Of a stretch of DNA of 64,000 nt, positions 52,812-61,536 are shown one piece after another (the first letter of the stretch is position 1; the number at the start of each line of letters is the position of its first letter). The stretch spans positions 7,879 to 71,878 of the forward strand of contig CBDFFN010000020.1 in NCBI GenBank assembly GCA_965246795.1. Reading direction: 5' to 3'. Below the pieces are notes generated by a model. That model was given only the letters and a program-made list of their open reading frames with translations, did not search any database and was not told the DNA's origin. The DNA is from JAJXWB01 sp965246795. GTDB taxonomy: Bacteria > Pseudomonadota > Alphaproteobacteria > Rhizobiales > Beijerinckiaceae. The translations under genes and the position numbers were made by a program.

Positions 52812-53240
52812 TTAACCCTCGTCGGGGCCGTCGATACCCGGCCGGCGAGCCACCTTGGTCGACGAACGCCGCTTCTTGTCATCCAGCCGAGTCATCTTGG
52901 AGCCCCACGGGATCTTTGTCGCGCGGCGTGGTTTGGGTGGCGTCGCAGCCCGGCGCAGCAGTTCAGCGAGGCGGGCGCGGGCATCGGTGCGGTTCGCTTC
53001 CTGTGTGCGAAACCGGTCCGCCTGCAGCACGATGATGCCTTCGGCCGTCATGCGCCGCCCGGCGAGTACGCCAAGGCGGGCGCGGAACGCCTCATCGGCA
53101 ATACCGCCGCGAAGCATATCGAAACGCAGTTCGACCGCGGTCGCGACCTTGTTAACGTTCTGGCCGCCCGGTCCCGACGCACGCACGAAGCGTAGCGTGA
53201 TCGCGGCCTCGTCGATGTAGATGTCGGGCGGAATGAACAT
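52812..53240 (-). CDS. arfB: Alternative ribosome-rescue factor (peptidyl-tRNA hydrolase ArfB)
   Basis: Releases peptide from ribosomes stalled on non-stop mRNA. The 142-residue protein has the catalytic GPGGQNVNK (GGQ at 25-27) at its N-terminus and lacks an RF codon-recognition domain. The basic tail (KKRRSSTKVARR) would enter the empty mRNA channel. Single gene. Confidence 0.93.
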   Translation of the reverse strand: MFIPPDIYIDEAAITLRFVRASGPGGQNVNKVATAVELRFDMLRGGIADEAFRARLGVLAGRRMTAEGIIVLQADRFRTQEANRTDARARLAELLRRAATPPKPRRATKIPWGSKMTRLDDKKRRSSTKVARRPGIDGPDEG

Positions 53241-53306
53241 GCGCTCTCGTGCTTCGCGGGCGCGGATGATTCAAGTAGGCTTGGTAAAAGGGTTGGAGGA
53301 AAAGCG

Positions 53307-53606
53307 ATGATCTATGTGGTGGCGACAGCGAATGTGAAGCCGGAGCGGCGCGAGGAGTTCATGCAGGGCGCGCGTGCCTGCATCGCCGAGACTGTAAAAG
53401 AAAAGGGCTGCATTCTCTACGATTGCCACGCCAGCGTCGGCGACCCCGGCCGTTTCGTCTTCGTCGAGAAATGGGAGACGCGCGACGACCTTACCGCGCA
53501 CGCGAAGTCCGACCATCTCCGGGCGTGGCGGAAACTGTCGGCGGATTTCACAAATGCGCCGACCAAAGTGGAGATCATCGATCCGGCGAAGGTCGATGTG
53601 ATGTGA
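53307..53606 (+). CDS. Putative quinol monooxygenase, ABM domain
   Basis: A 99-residue ABM-fold protein (YgiN-like): IYVVATANVKPERREEF at the N-terminus and FVFVEKWETRDDLTAHA in the centre with the family His. It may oxidise quinols; the substrate is unknown. Followed by a composite repeat. Confidence 0.88.
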   Translation: MIYVVATANVKPERREEFMQGARACIAETVKEKGCILYDCHASVGDPGRFVFVEKWETRDDLTAHAKSDHLRAWRKLSADFTNAPTKVEIIDPAKVDVM

Positions 53607-53610
53607 GGCT

Positions 53611-53767
53611 CACCTCTCCCCGCATGCGGGGAGAGGTTGCGCGCAGCGCGGGTGAGGGGCCAATCTATTGAGAGCTGCAGGCGTCGCTCGCGAGCCTATG
53701 CTGTCGGACTAATTAGTTGCGCTGCATGCCCCTCACCCCAACCCTCTCCCCGCATGCGGGGAGAGGG
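53611..53767. repeat. Composite palindromic repeat with two CTCTCCCCGCATGCGGGGAGAG cores
   Basis: Each end has the hairpin CTCTCCCCGC/GCGGGGAGAG (53614-53635 and 53744-53765); GGGTGAGGGGC near 53650 is inverted as GCCCCTCACCC near 53728. Structure parallels 5740-5886. It lies between convergent genes and could end both transcripts. Confidence 0.82.
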
Positions 53768-53769
53768 AG

Positions 53770-55290
53770 TCATGCCTGCGTCTTCGTCGTATAAAGCTCC
53801 GCAAATTTCTCCCGCAAAACGTTCTTCTGCACCTTGCCCATCGCGTTGCGTGGTAGATCGTCGACGAACAACACTCGCTTTGGCTGCTTGAATTTTGCAA
53901 GACGCGACGAAAGCGCCGCGACGATCTCTTCTTCGTTCAGCACGGCGCTATCGTGCTTCACCACGACGGCCGTCACGCCTTCACCGAAGTCGGGATGATG
54001 CACGCCAATGACGGCGCTTTCGACGACGCCCGGCATCGCGTCGATCTCGGTCTCGACTTCTTTGGGATAGACGTTGAAGCCGCCGGTGATGACGAGGTCT
54101 TTCCCACGACCCACGATGTGGACGTAGCCGCGATCGTCGATGCGACCGAGATCGCCGGTGATGAAGAAGCCGTTGCGGAATTCCGCCTTCGTCTTCTCTT
54201 CCATCCGCCAGTAGCCGCGAAACACGTTCGGCCCCTTCACTTCGATGACGCCGATGTCGCCCCGCGGAAGCACTGCTCCGGTCTCGGGGTCCGCCACATG
54301 CAGTTCGACACCGGGCAGGGGAAAACCCACCGTCCCCGGTACGCGATCGCCATCGAACGGATTCGACGTATTCATGTTGGTCTCGGTCATGCCGTAGCGC
54401 TCGAGAATGGCGTGGCCGGTCTTCGCGCTCCACGCGCGATGCGTGTCGGCGAGCAAAGGCGCCGAGCCCGACACGAACAACCGCATATGCGCCGTCGTGT
54501 CCTTCGCAAGTTTGGGATGCTCAAGCAGGCGCACGTAGAACGTCGGCACACCCATCATGCTCGTCGCATGCGACATGAAGCGCATCATCACGTCGGGATC
54601 GAATTTCGGCATGAAGATCATGCGCCCGCCCGCCATCAGCAGCGTGTTGATTGCCACGAAGAGCCCATGCGTGTGATAGATCGGCAGCGCGTGCAGCAGC
54701 GTGTCGGCCGACGTGAAGCGCCAGTAATCGACGAGCGTTCGCGCGTTGGACGCAAGATTCTCGTGAGAGAGCATCGCGCCTTTCGAGCGGCCCGTGGTGC
54801 CGGAGGTGTAGAGGATCGCGGCCAGATCATCCGGCCCGCGCGAAACGTTCGGGTCGGCATCGGATGCCGCGTCCATTGCGTGGCGGAGTGAGCCCGTGCC
54901 GTCGGGGCCAAGAGTTTCGACGCGCGAAACGACTTTCAGCACATCGGCGAGCGCCGCGCGCTTCTTCGGATCGCAGATGAAGACTTTTGGCTCTGCGTCG
55001 CCGACGAAATAGCCGATCTCGGTGGCAGTGTAGGCGGTGTTGAGCGGGAGAAACACGCCGCCGGCGCGCACCGTGCCAAGGTAGAGGATCACGGCTTCAA
55101 GCGACTTCTCGACCTGCACCGCAACGCGGTCGCCGGGCGCGACGCCCATCACGATCAGCGCATTGGCGCAGCGTGCCGAGGCGGCATCGAGTGCGCCATA
55201 GGTCAGCTTCACGCCGTCCGGCGTCTCGAAGGCGATGGCGTCCCTATCCCGGACGTCGCGGAAAAGCTCGGTGATCAGATGGGCCGGCAT
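53770..55290 (-). CDS. matB: Malonyl-CoA synthetase (malonate-CoA ligase)
   Basis: ATP-dependent ligation of malonate (or methylmalonate) to CoA. From the ATG at 55290 the protein has 506 residues, the MatB length; the open frame to 56244 is non-coding. The phosphate loop is ILYTSGTTGRSKGAML, followed by RYGMTETNMNTSNPFDG, typical of MatB, and the hinge GRGKDLVITGGFNVYPKEVE; the catalytic Lys is in LPRNAMGKVQK. No malonate transporter or decarboxylase is adjacent. Confidence 0.93.
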   Translation of the reverse strand: MPAHLITELFRDVRDRDAIAFETPDGVKLTYGALDAASARCANALIVMGVAPGDRVAVQVEKSLEAVILYLGTVRAGGVFLPLNTAYTATEIGYFVGDAEPKVFICDPKKRAALADVLKVVSRVETLGPDGTGSLRHAMDAASDADPNVSRGPDDLAAILYTSGTTGRSKGAMLSHENLASNARTLVDYWRFTSADTLLHALPIYHTHGLFVAINTLLMAGGRMIFMPKFDPDVMMRFMSHATSMMGVPTFYVRLLEHPKLAKDTTAHMRLFVSGSAPLLADTHRAWSAKTGHAILERYGMTETNMNTSNPFDGDRVPGTVGFPLPGVELHVADPETGAVLPRGDIGVIEVKGPNVFRGYWRMEEKTKAEFRNGFFITGDLGRIDDRGYVHIVGRGKDLVITGGFNVYPKEVETEIDAMPGVVESAVIGVHHPDFGEGVTAVVVKHDSAVLNEEEIVAALSSRLAKFKQPKRVLFVDDLPRNAMGKVQKNVLREKFAELYTTKTQA

Positions 55291-55464
55291 GGCTCGCGGA
55301 ATCCTGTCAGGGGTCGTCGCTCGGCTTGTCTGCCCCCGCGTGCCCCGGAGGCAAGCGAAAACCGCGTGTGCCCGCGACCGAACGCCGCCCGGCTTCACAA
55401 GCCTGTCTTGGTGGCGGTAACATAGAACAGGGAGAGGACCGGCGCGCCGGTCCGGATTCGCGAG

Positions 55465-56043
55465 GTGCCGTCGTTGTCGGTGCACGTTCAGCCTGTCGTG
55501 AGCCCCGGGGCCTGCCCGGCGCTCGTGCTCAACGCCGACTTTCGACCGCTCAGCTATTACCCGTTGTCGCTTTGGGCGTGGCAGGACGCCATCAAGGCCG
55601 TATTCCTCGACCGCGTGAACATCGTCTCGGAATACGAGCGGACGGTGCGCAGCCCCTCCTTCGAGATGCGACTGCCCTCCGTCGTGTCGCTGAAGACTTA
55701 TGTGAAGCCGTCGCGGCACCCCGCCTTCACGCGGTTCAACGTCTTTCTGCGCGACCGCTTCTCTTGCCAGTATTGCGGCAAAGGCGAGGAACTGACGTTC
55801 GACCACGTTCTGCCGCGCTCGAAGGGCGGCACGACCGTTTGGGAAAACGTCGTCGCGGCCTGTTCCGCCTGCAATCTCGCCAAAGGCGACCGGTTGCCGG
55901 ACCAGGTGCACATGTGGCCGGCGACCGCGCCCTTTCAGCCGACGATCGCCGATCTGCATCGCAACGGCCGTTTGTTTCCGCCGAACTACCTGCACGAAAG
56001 CTGGATGGATTATCTCTACTGGGATTCGGTCCTCGAACCGTGA
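55465..56043 (+). CDS. HNH endonuclease family protein
   Basis: A 192-residue protein with an HNH nuclease motif at about 95-145: CQYCGKGEELTFDHVLPRSKGG and ACSACNLAKGDR, giving two Cys pairs for structural zinc and the His/Asn active site. The N-terminal part (ALVLNADFRPLSYYPLSLW) is typical of a chromosomal HNH protein conserved in alphaproteobacteria, whose role is unknown. Start GTG 55465. Confidence 0.9.
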   Translation: MPSLSVHVQPVVSPGACPALVLNADFRPLSYYPLSLWAWQDAIKAVFLDRVNIVSEYERTVRSPSFEMRLPSVVSLKTYVKPSRHPAFTRFNVFLRDRFSCQYCGKGEELTFDHVLPRSKGGTTVWENVVAACSACNLAKGDRLPDQVHMWPATAPFQPTIADLHRNGRLFPPNYLHESWMDYLYWDSVLEP

Positions 56044-56088
56044 CGCCCTTGGGCGGACGTTTCGGGACGAGACACTGGTAGGGATGAC

Positions 56089-57546
56089 GTGCGCTTGAGA
56101 CTTTCGCGTCGGGAAATTCTGTCCGGCCTCGGCGCTGTCGGTCTGGCGGGACCGGCCGTCGCACAGACGCCAGAAAGCCCCCGCAATCCTCGCATCGTGA
56201 TGAACGACGCGAGCCGGCTCTCCCCGACGCCTGTCGCAAAGCACTGGCAGCCTTCCGCCTCATCGAAGGACAGACTGATCGAAGGGCTCCGCGCCGAGTT
56301 GAAGGACGCGGCGGCCGCCGGTCGTCCGGTCGTCGCCGGCGCGGCGCGGCATTCGATGGGCGGCCAAAGTCTTCCGCGCGACGGGACAGCCATCACCTTC
56401 ACGGAACCGCGTCTTGAGACGGACAAGGCTGCCGGCATGTACCGCGTCGACGCCGGCATGCGCTGGCGCGACGTCATCCGCGTACTCGATCCGCAGGGTT
56501 TTTCGCCCGCGGTGATGCAGTCGAACGCCGACTTCGGCGTCGCCTCGACGTTGTCGGTCAATGCGCATGGCTGGCCGGTGCCCTACGGCCCCTTCGGCAG
56601 CAGCGTGCGCGCCGCACGCGTGATGCTCGCCGACGGCACGGTCGTCGAATGCGGCCCGGACAAAGAGCGCGAACTCTTCTCGCATGTCATGGGCGGCTAC
56701 GGTCTCCTTGGCATCATCGTCGATCTCGATGTCGCCATGACGAAGAATGTGCTGCTGCAGCCGAAATACGAGCGGCTTACGCCCGATGCCTTCGGTGCGC
56801 GTTTCGTGCGCGCCGTCGCCGAGCCCGGCGTACTGATGGCCTACGGCCGCCTGAACGTTGCCCGCAAGACTCTGTTCGAGGAAGCACTGCTCGTCACCTA
56901 TCGCGCGGCCGACAAGCAGCCGGAAAGACTCCCGGCGGCGTCGACGAGCAGTCTGATGACGGGCGTGTCGCGCGACATCTATCGCGCGCAGATCGGCAGC
57001 GAGGTTGCGAAGCGCGCGCGCTGGGTTGCGGAGACCAGCGTCAATCCAAAGCTCGGGTCGGGCATCGCGACGCGCAACACACTGATGAACGAACCGGCGA
57101 GCAATCTCGCCAGCGGCGATCGCACGCGCACCGACATCCTGCACGAATATTTTGTATCGCCCGAGCGGCTCGCGGATTTCCTGCGCGATTGCCGCAAGAT
57201 CATTCCGCCGGCGCGCGCAGAATTCCTCAATGTCACATTGCGCTATGTCGCGGCGGACGAGATTTCCGTTCTTGCCTTCGCGCCGGCACCGCGCGTCGCG
57301 CTCGTGATGTCCTTCAGCCAAGAGATTTCGCCCGAAGGCGAGGCGGATATGATCGTGCTGACGGAAGCGTTGATCGGTGCGGCGATCGCGACGGGTGGCG
57401 CATTCTATCTACCCTACCGGCTGCATGCGCGGCGCGACCAGGTTCGCGCGGCGTACCCGAAAGCGGAGGCTTTTGCGGCCAAGAAGCGCGAGCTTGATCC
57501 GAAAGGTCTGTTCCGTCACGCGATGTGGGACGCCTATTTCGCATGA
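56089..57546 (+). CDS. Tat-exported FAD-linked oxidase
   Basis: A 485-residue protein with a twin-arginine signal (RLSRREILSGLGAVGLAG, cleavage near AVAQ). An FAD_binding_4 domain spans about 60-230: VVAGAARHSMGGQSLP, YRVDAGMRWRDVIRV and SVNAHGWPVPYGPFGSSV. The C-terminal half resembles sugar-lactone/alditol oxidases. Probably a periplasmic flavin oxidase; substrate unknown. The GTG at 56089 follows GGTAGGGA. Its stop overlaps the next gene by 4 bp (ATGA), first of a four-gene cassette. Confidence 0.85.
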   Translation: MRLRLSRREILSGLGAVGLAGPAVAQTPESPRNPRIVMNDASRLSPTPVAKHWQPSASSKDRLIEGLRAELKDAAAAGRPVVAGAARHSMGGQSLPRDGTAITFTEPRLETDKAAGMYRVDAGMRWRDVIRVLDPQGFSPAVMQSNADFGVASTLSVNAHGWPVPYGPFGSSVRAARVMLADGTVVECGPDKERELFSHVMGGYGLLGIIVDLDVAMTKNVLLQPKYERLTPDAFGARFVRAVAEPGVLMAYGRLNVARKTLFEEALLVTYRAADKQPERLPAASTSSLMTGVSRDIYRAQIGSEVAKRARWVAETSVNPKLGSGIATRNTLMNEPASNLASGDRTRTDILHEYFVSPERLADFLRDCRKIIPPARAEFLNVTLRYVAADEISVLAFAPAPRVALVMSFSQEISPEGEADMIVLTEALIGAAIATGGAFYLPYRLHARRDQVRAAYPKAEAFAAKKRELDPKGLFRHAMWDAYFA

Positions 57547-57959
57547 GATTCTGGCCCGGGCCGCGGCTCGCCGCCGTTCTTCTCGCACTGGCGCTGCTCT
57601 TCGCGGCGGCGACCGACTACATCCCGCCGTTCATCGATGCGGAGGGCCGCGTGTTCGGCTTGTTCAAGCTCGATATTTACAAAGACGCGCTGCACGTCGC
57701 GTCCGGCGCCTGGGCACTCGCGGCAGCGGCGATCTCGCGCCGCGCATCGCTGCTCTTCCTGCAGATTTTCGGAACGCTGTATTTTCTCGACGGCGTCATG
57801 GGCGTGTTCACGGGATCGGGGTTTCTCGATCTCAGTATTTTCACCGCAGGCGTGCTGAGCATTTCGCCCCTCGTGAAATTCCTGTCGAGCGTGCCGCATC
57901 TGGTTCTCGGACTGTTTGGCATCGTCACCGGGTTTTTGCCTGGCGACGAGAAACGCTAG
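57543..57959 (+). CDS. Integral membrane protein of unknown function
   Basis: A 138-residue protein with four predicted membrane segments, the last two containing FTAGVLSISPLVKFLSS and LVLGLFGIVTGF. The pattern LHVASGAWALAAA and SVPHLVLGLFGI resembles DUF4383-type four-helix proteins. ATG 57543 overlaps the FAD oxidase stop; its own stop TAG shares a base with the next start (TAGTG). Confidence 0.78.
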   Translation: MRFWPGPRLAAVLLALALLFAAATDYIPPFIDAEGRVFGLFKLDIYKDALHVASGAWALAAAAISRRASLLFLQIFGTLYFLDGVMGVFTGSGFLDLSIFTAGVLSISPLVKFLSSVPHLVLGLFGIVTGFLPGDEKR

Positions 57960-59035
57960 TGCGCCGTTTTGTTCGTCGTGTCGGCGCGATTGTTCTGCTT
58001 ATCGTCGTCCTTTGCGCCGTGCCGGTCGCGGGTGTCGAACTCACGTGCAAGGCACCGGTCGCGTTGCGTGAAAACTACACGCCACTGGTCGACGCGGCGG
58101 ACCGTCGCGCCGAAGGCGACAGTTTCCTCACCTATCCCGAATGGTCGATCGTCTACGCCTACGCCGATCTCGCCGGCGTCATGCGGCAGTCGAGCGAGTC
58201 GTCGTTCGACTATCTCGCCGCGGTCGGCAATTTCTGGACAAGCCTGTGCGGCGCGACGCGCACTGCGTCCGCAACCGGTTCCGCCACACTCGACCAACGC
58301 ATGACGAATTACATTATCGGCCTCAGCTTCTCCGCCGAAATGCTGGTGAAGGGTTTCTGGGAGCGCACAATCGGCGCGCTCTCCGTGTCTTCGCGCGGCG
58401 AGCAGCGGACGCAGGAAGATGCGTTCGCGCTGCGCGTCGCCGACGATTACGCCGCCTTCCTGCAGCAGACGCCGTGGTACGAATTTCCGTTCTGGGAGAA
58501 ACTTGAGAGATTCTGGTCCGACGTGCCGCTGCGTGGCGATCACATTGTCCGGAAGATCGAGCGTCGTGTGGCGCTGTCGCTCGAATGGGGCGGTAAATCA
58601 TTCTACGCCGCAGCGCTTCGGACGCTCGCGGGCGTCGCACCGGCGGCTCTCACAATCCGCAGCGTCGTGAAGGACGTTTCGCCCGACGATGTTGCGGCGA
58701 TCCCGCAGATGACGAAAATCCGCGACGTAGACAACGGATTGACGCTGATCGAGACACCGCGTTACGCCGCCTTCACAAATATTCTTCGCGCGCTCGCAAC
58801 GCGGCAGAAGACGGTCGTCGAGATCGCCGGCAATCGGCGCATCCTCACAACGGTGCTTGTGCCGGCAGGCGTCATGCTGGAGGCCGGCGGGGCGCGCGAA
58901 ATCTTCTCGCTTCCGATGCAATCGCGTCCAGGCTGGCGGCGTGTCGGTCTCGATACGGATGTCGGCGTGCTGACCGCGCAGATCACGGCGGTCGAGCGGC
59001 AGGGAGCGGTCTTTGAACACGCATACGACTACTGA
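57959..59035 (+). CDS. Membrane-anchored extracytoplasmic protein of unknown function
   Basis: A 358-residue protein from a GTG at 57959. Residues about 8-25 are a membrane anchor or signal (VGAIVLLIVVLCAVPVAGV). The rest is soluble with distinct blocks FLTYPEWSIVYAYADLAGV, TPWYEFPFWEKLERFWSD and a C-terminal LVPAGVMLEAGGAREIFSLP. No family is recognised. It overlaps the previous gene by 1 bp and the next by 23 bp, so it is made with them. Confidence 0.78.
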   Translation: MRRFVRRVGAIVLLIVVLCAVPVAGVELTCKAPVALRENYTPLVDAADRRAEGDSFLTYPEWSIVYAYADLAGVMRQSSESSFDYLAAVGNFWTSLCGATRTASATGSATLDQRMTNYIIGLSFSAEMLVKGFWERTIGALSVSSRGEQRTQEDAFALRVADDYAAFLQQTPWYEFPFWEKLERFWSDVPLRGDHIVRKIERRVALSLEWGGKSFYAAALRTLAGVAPAALTIRSVVKDVSPDDVAAIPQMTKIRDVDNGLTLIETPRYAAFTNILRALATRQKTVVEIAGNRRILTTVLVPAGVMLEAGGAREIFSLPMQSRPGWRRVGLDTDVGVLTAQITAVERQGAVFEHAYDY

Positions 59036-59312
59036 CGCGAGACCTGTGCGCCTGTCGCTGCGCGGCATGGCGATCGCACTCGCCGCGTGGTTTGGCGGCG
59101 TTGCGCTTGCGACGCTCGTCGGCGATCCGCAAGCCGTGGTGGTCTTCGGGCCGGACGCGGATCGCGTCGTCGCCAACGCCGGTGCGTGGCCGCTGTCGGC
59201 GAGCACGAATTTCGTCAGCGCGCGGCTCGGCGAGGCATCGAGCGTGCGTGCCCTTTACGCGAACGGTGCGTGGTTCGTCTGGCCGGTGTTTCGTGCGGGC
59301 TGTGGGGCGTAA
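59013..59312 (+). CDS. Small membrane-anchored protein of unknown function
   Basis: A 99-residue protein from a TTG at 59013 preceded by AGGGAG. One membrane segment at about 19-38 (MAIALAAWFGGVALATLVG), then an outside domain with AWPLSASTNFVSARLGEAS and ANGAWFVWPVFRAGCGA. It overlaps the preceding gene by 23 bp and closes the cassette. Confidence 0.65.
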   Translation: MNTHTTTDARPVRLSLRGMAIALAAWFGGVALATLVGDPQAVVVFGPDADRVVANAGAWPLSASTNFVSARLGEASSVRALYANGAWFVWPVFRAGCGA

Positions 59313-59315
59313 CGG

Positions 59316-59643
59316 CTAATCCCTTGTTCCGCGTGCGATGTAGGCGCAGATCGCATCCACTGACTTAAGCAGCAGCTCATTCGATACGCGGCCGAACGTC
59401 TTCACCACGAGCGTTTCGTCAGCGTGACGACGCGGTTCGTCCGAACTCAACTCCGTACGGGCAGCACGGTATCGACTAGGTCCGTGTTCGAAATCAGGAT
59501 GGCATCGCCGGCCTGAGGCCGGGACGTGATCGGCAAGGCGATGAAATCGCCGTAGGCATCGATATTTGTCAGGAGCAGAACGTCGTCGTTTGCTTGCGGA
59601 CAGGTCGAAAAATGGAAAGGGAACGAGAGCGATCACGCCTCAT
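59316..59643 (-). pseudogene. Decayed MazF/PemK-like toxin gene
   Basis: Fragments in different frames together resemble a PemK/MazF mRNA interferase: VIALVPFPFFDLSASKR (frame 1), then DDVLLLTNIDAYGDFIALPI and ISNTDLVDTVLPVR (frame 2), then LVVKTFGRVSNELLLKSVDAI (frame 3). At least three frame changes, and a probable deletion after SKRR, mean no intact product. The ATG at 59643 follows the antitoxin relic's stop directly. Start 59643, stop 59316. Confidence 0.72.
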
Positions 59644-59827
59644 TCAAGCATCGTTCCAAACCTCGTCCTCGTCATTGTCCCAGATCGAAGACAGCGACTT
59701 GGATTAGGTCGCGCCACTCAGCGGCGTCGCCACGCGTGCGAAGGATCTCGATAAAATCGAGGACTTCCTGCGCAAGAGCATCAGGAAGGGATTTTACGTG
59801 TTCATACACTTGATCCGCGAGGGCCAT
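59644..59827 (-). pseudogene. Decayed antitoxin gene (DUF2281-like)
   Basis: ATG 59827 opens MALADQVYEHVKSLPDAL and EVLDFIEILRTR, a DUF2281-type antitoxin start. The frame stops at 59672 after 51 residues; a one-base shift near 59700 restores LSSIWDNDEDEVWNDA, ending at 59644, immediately before the toxin relic ATG. A normal pair would be about this size. Whether the 51-residue form retains function is unclear. Confidence 0.68.
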
Positions 59828-59861
59828 GGATCAGCACCTTCACCAAGGTCGTCGCAGCCTA

Positions 59862-60857
59862 TCACACCCGCGCAGCCATCGCCTTGAGGTCGACCTGCGG
59901 CCGTGCGCCCAGATGCTTGATGATTTCCGACGCGCCGAGTGCGCCGAGTTCGCCGCAACGCCTGGCACTCTCGCCGCGCGAAACACCGGCGAGATAGCCG
60001 GCGGCAAACAGATCGCCCGCGCCCGTCGTGTCGATCACCGTCTCCACTTTGCGGGCGGGGACGGCCTCCGGAGCTGCGCCCGGACGCAAAACCACGCAGC
60101 CCTTCTCGCCGCGCGTGACCGCGGCCTCGATACCCTCTTTCGCCAGCGCGCGCAGCGCCGTGTCGAAATCGGGGGTCTGGTACAGCGAATGCAATTCGCT
60201 TTCGTTGCAGAAGACGATGTCGACGGCCTTGTCGCGGATCAGGGCGAGAAACTCGTCGCGGTAGCGATCGACGCAGAAGGCGTCGGAGAGGCTGAGCGCA
60301 ACGCGCCGCCCCGCGTCATGCGAGACTTTCACAGCACGGCGGAATGCGTCCTTCGCGTGCACCGGGTCCCAGAGGTAACCTTCGAGATAGAGGACTTTCG
60401 CATCGGCAATCGCGGCTTCGTCGAGGTCGCTGCTGCGCAAATCCTGGCACGCGCCGAGATAGGTCGACATCGTGCGCTCGCCGTCTGGCGTGACGAAGAC
60501 GAGGCATACGGCCGTCGCAGGACCCTCGGCGGAGGGCGGCGTGGCGTAATCGATGCCCGTCGCGCGCAATGCCTCTGCAAATGCGCGGCCAGACTCGTCG
60601 TCGCGCACCTTGCCGATGAAGGCGCCGCGCGCACCGAACGTGGCGAGGCCTGCCATCGTGTTGGCTGCGGAGCCGCCCGACATCACGGCATCGGCCTTGA
60701 TCATGCCGTTCAGCGCTTTTGCGCGCGCCTCGTCGATCAAGCTCATCGAACCTTTCGCGAGCTGACAATCGGCGAGCATCTTCTCGTCGACGCGCGCGAG
60801 GATATCGACGATCGCATTGCCGATGCCGACGACATCGTATTTCGCCTGCGCGCTCAC
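59862..60857 (-). CDS. PfkB-family carbohydrate/adenosine kinase
   Basis: A 331-residue ribokinase-family kinase. MSGGSAANTMAGLATFGA is the N-terminal signature, and DTTGAGDLFAAGYLAG the C-terminal one with the catalytic Asp. It matches the alphaproteobacterial adenosine kinase-like group (NAIVDILARVDE, LSLSDAFCVDRYRDEF); the substrate is inferred and may be another nucleoside or sugar. Confidence 0.85.
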   Translation of the reverse strand: MSAQAKYDVVGIGNAIVDILARVDEKMLADCQLAKGSMSLIDEARAKALNGMIKADAVMSGGSAANTMAGLATFGARGAFIGKVRDDESGRAFAEALRATGIDYATPPSAEGPATAVCLVFVTPDGERTMSTYLGACQDLRSSDLDEAAIADAKVLYLEGYLWDPVHAKDAFRRAVKVSHDAGRRVALSLSDAFCVDRYRDEFLALIRDKAVDIVFCNESELHSLYQTPDFDTALRALAKEGIEAAVTRGEKGCVVLRPGAAPEAVPARKVETVIDTTGAGDLFAAGYLAGVSRGESARRCGELGALGASEIIKHLGARPQVDLKAMAARV

Positions 60858-60951
60858 GGGCGGGTCCTTGTCATGATTTGAGGGATCGGCGCTCTTGCAG
60901 CATGTCCTGCTGCCGGGGGCAAATCAGTCGCGCATTTTTCTGAACATGTCC

Positions 60952-61536
60952 TTATCGCCGAACCGGGGGCCACTTCGGCGGGACATGTTCCATCCGCGTC
61001 CGGCTGCGCAGATGCACGTAGAGCGCGCCTTCACCGCCATGCCCGCGCGATGCCGCGCCGAAGCCGACCACAAAAGGCGCCAGTCGTGGCTCGGCGAGCC
61101 AGAGCGGCACGAGACGGCGCAGCACGCCGCGCTCGCCGTCCTCGCTGCCGGTGCGGCCTTTCCCCGTGACGACGACGACGACACGCAGGCCGTCGCGATG
61201 TGCGTCGGCGATGAAGCGCTGCAATCGCGCATGCGCCTCGCCTTGCCGGAAGCCATGCAGATCGAGCGAGGCCTCGATTGCTTGCCTCCCGGCCTTTACG
61301 CGCTTGCGGAGGGCACGTTCGACGTCTCCGGGTCCGCTGGCGGCGCGCGCTTGCACGGGCGGCGACCAGCCGGGCACAGTGGGTGCGGGCGGCGGTGTAG
61401 CGGGACCGAGCGCGCCGCGCTTTGGCGTTTCGGGTTTCGCCGGCAGCGATGCGCCGGGGAGGCGATGCGCGATGGTCTCGGCGACGGCGCGCCAGATTTC
61501 GATGTCCGCCGGGGTCAGGCTGCGTCGTCGGCTCAT
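60952..61536 (-). CDS. Smr-domain protein
   Basis: A 194-residue protein with an Ala/Pro-rich linker to residue about 75 and a C-terminal Smr domain: SLDLHGFRQGEAHARLQRFI and VVVVVTGKG. Smr domains act in RNA or DNA cleavage; in bacteria some rescue collided ribosomes. Its start overlaps the mltA stop by 4 bp, as in other alphaproteobacteria. Confidence 0.88.
   Translation of the reverse strand: MSRRRSLTPADIEIWRAVAETIAHRLPGASLPAKPETPKRGALGPATPPPAPTVPGWSPPVQARAASGPGDVERALRKRVKAGRQAIEASLDLHGFRQGEAHARLQRFIADAHRDGLRVVVVVTGKGRTGSEDGERGVLRRLVPLWLAEPRLAPFVVGFGAASRGHGGEGALYVHLRSRTRMEHVPPKWPPVRR

Noticed and set aside
55291..56244. An N-terminal extension of matB by about 318 codons.
   Set aside because: The MatB family starts at MPAHLITELFRDVRDRDAIA; the upstream part is antisense to the HNH gene.
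59566..59754. A 62-codon plus-strand open frame in the 59.3-59.8 kb gap.
   Set aside because: It is antisense to the toxin/antitoxin relics and has no recognisable content.
60897..60913. Hairpin GCAGCA/TGCTGC downstream of the Smr gene.
   Set aside because: A 6-bp stem without a U-tract on the Smr strand; too weak to call a terminator.
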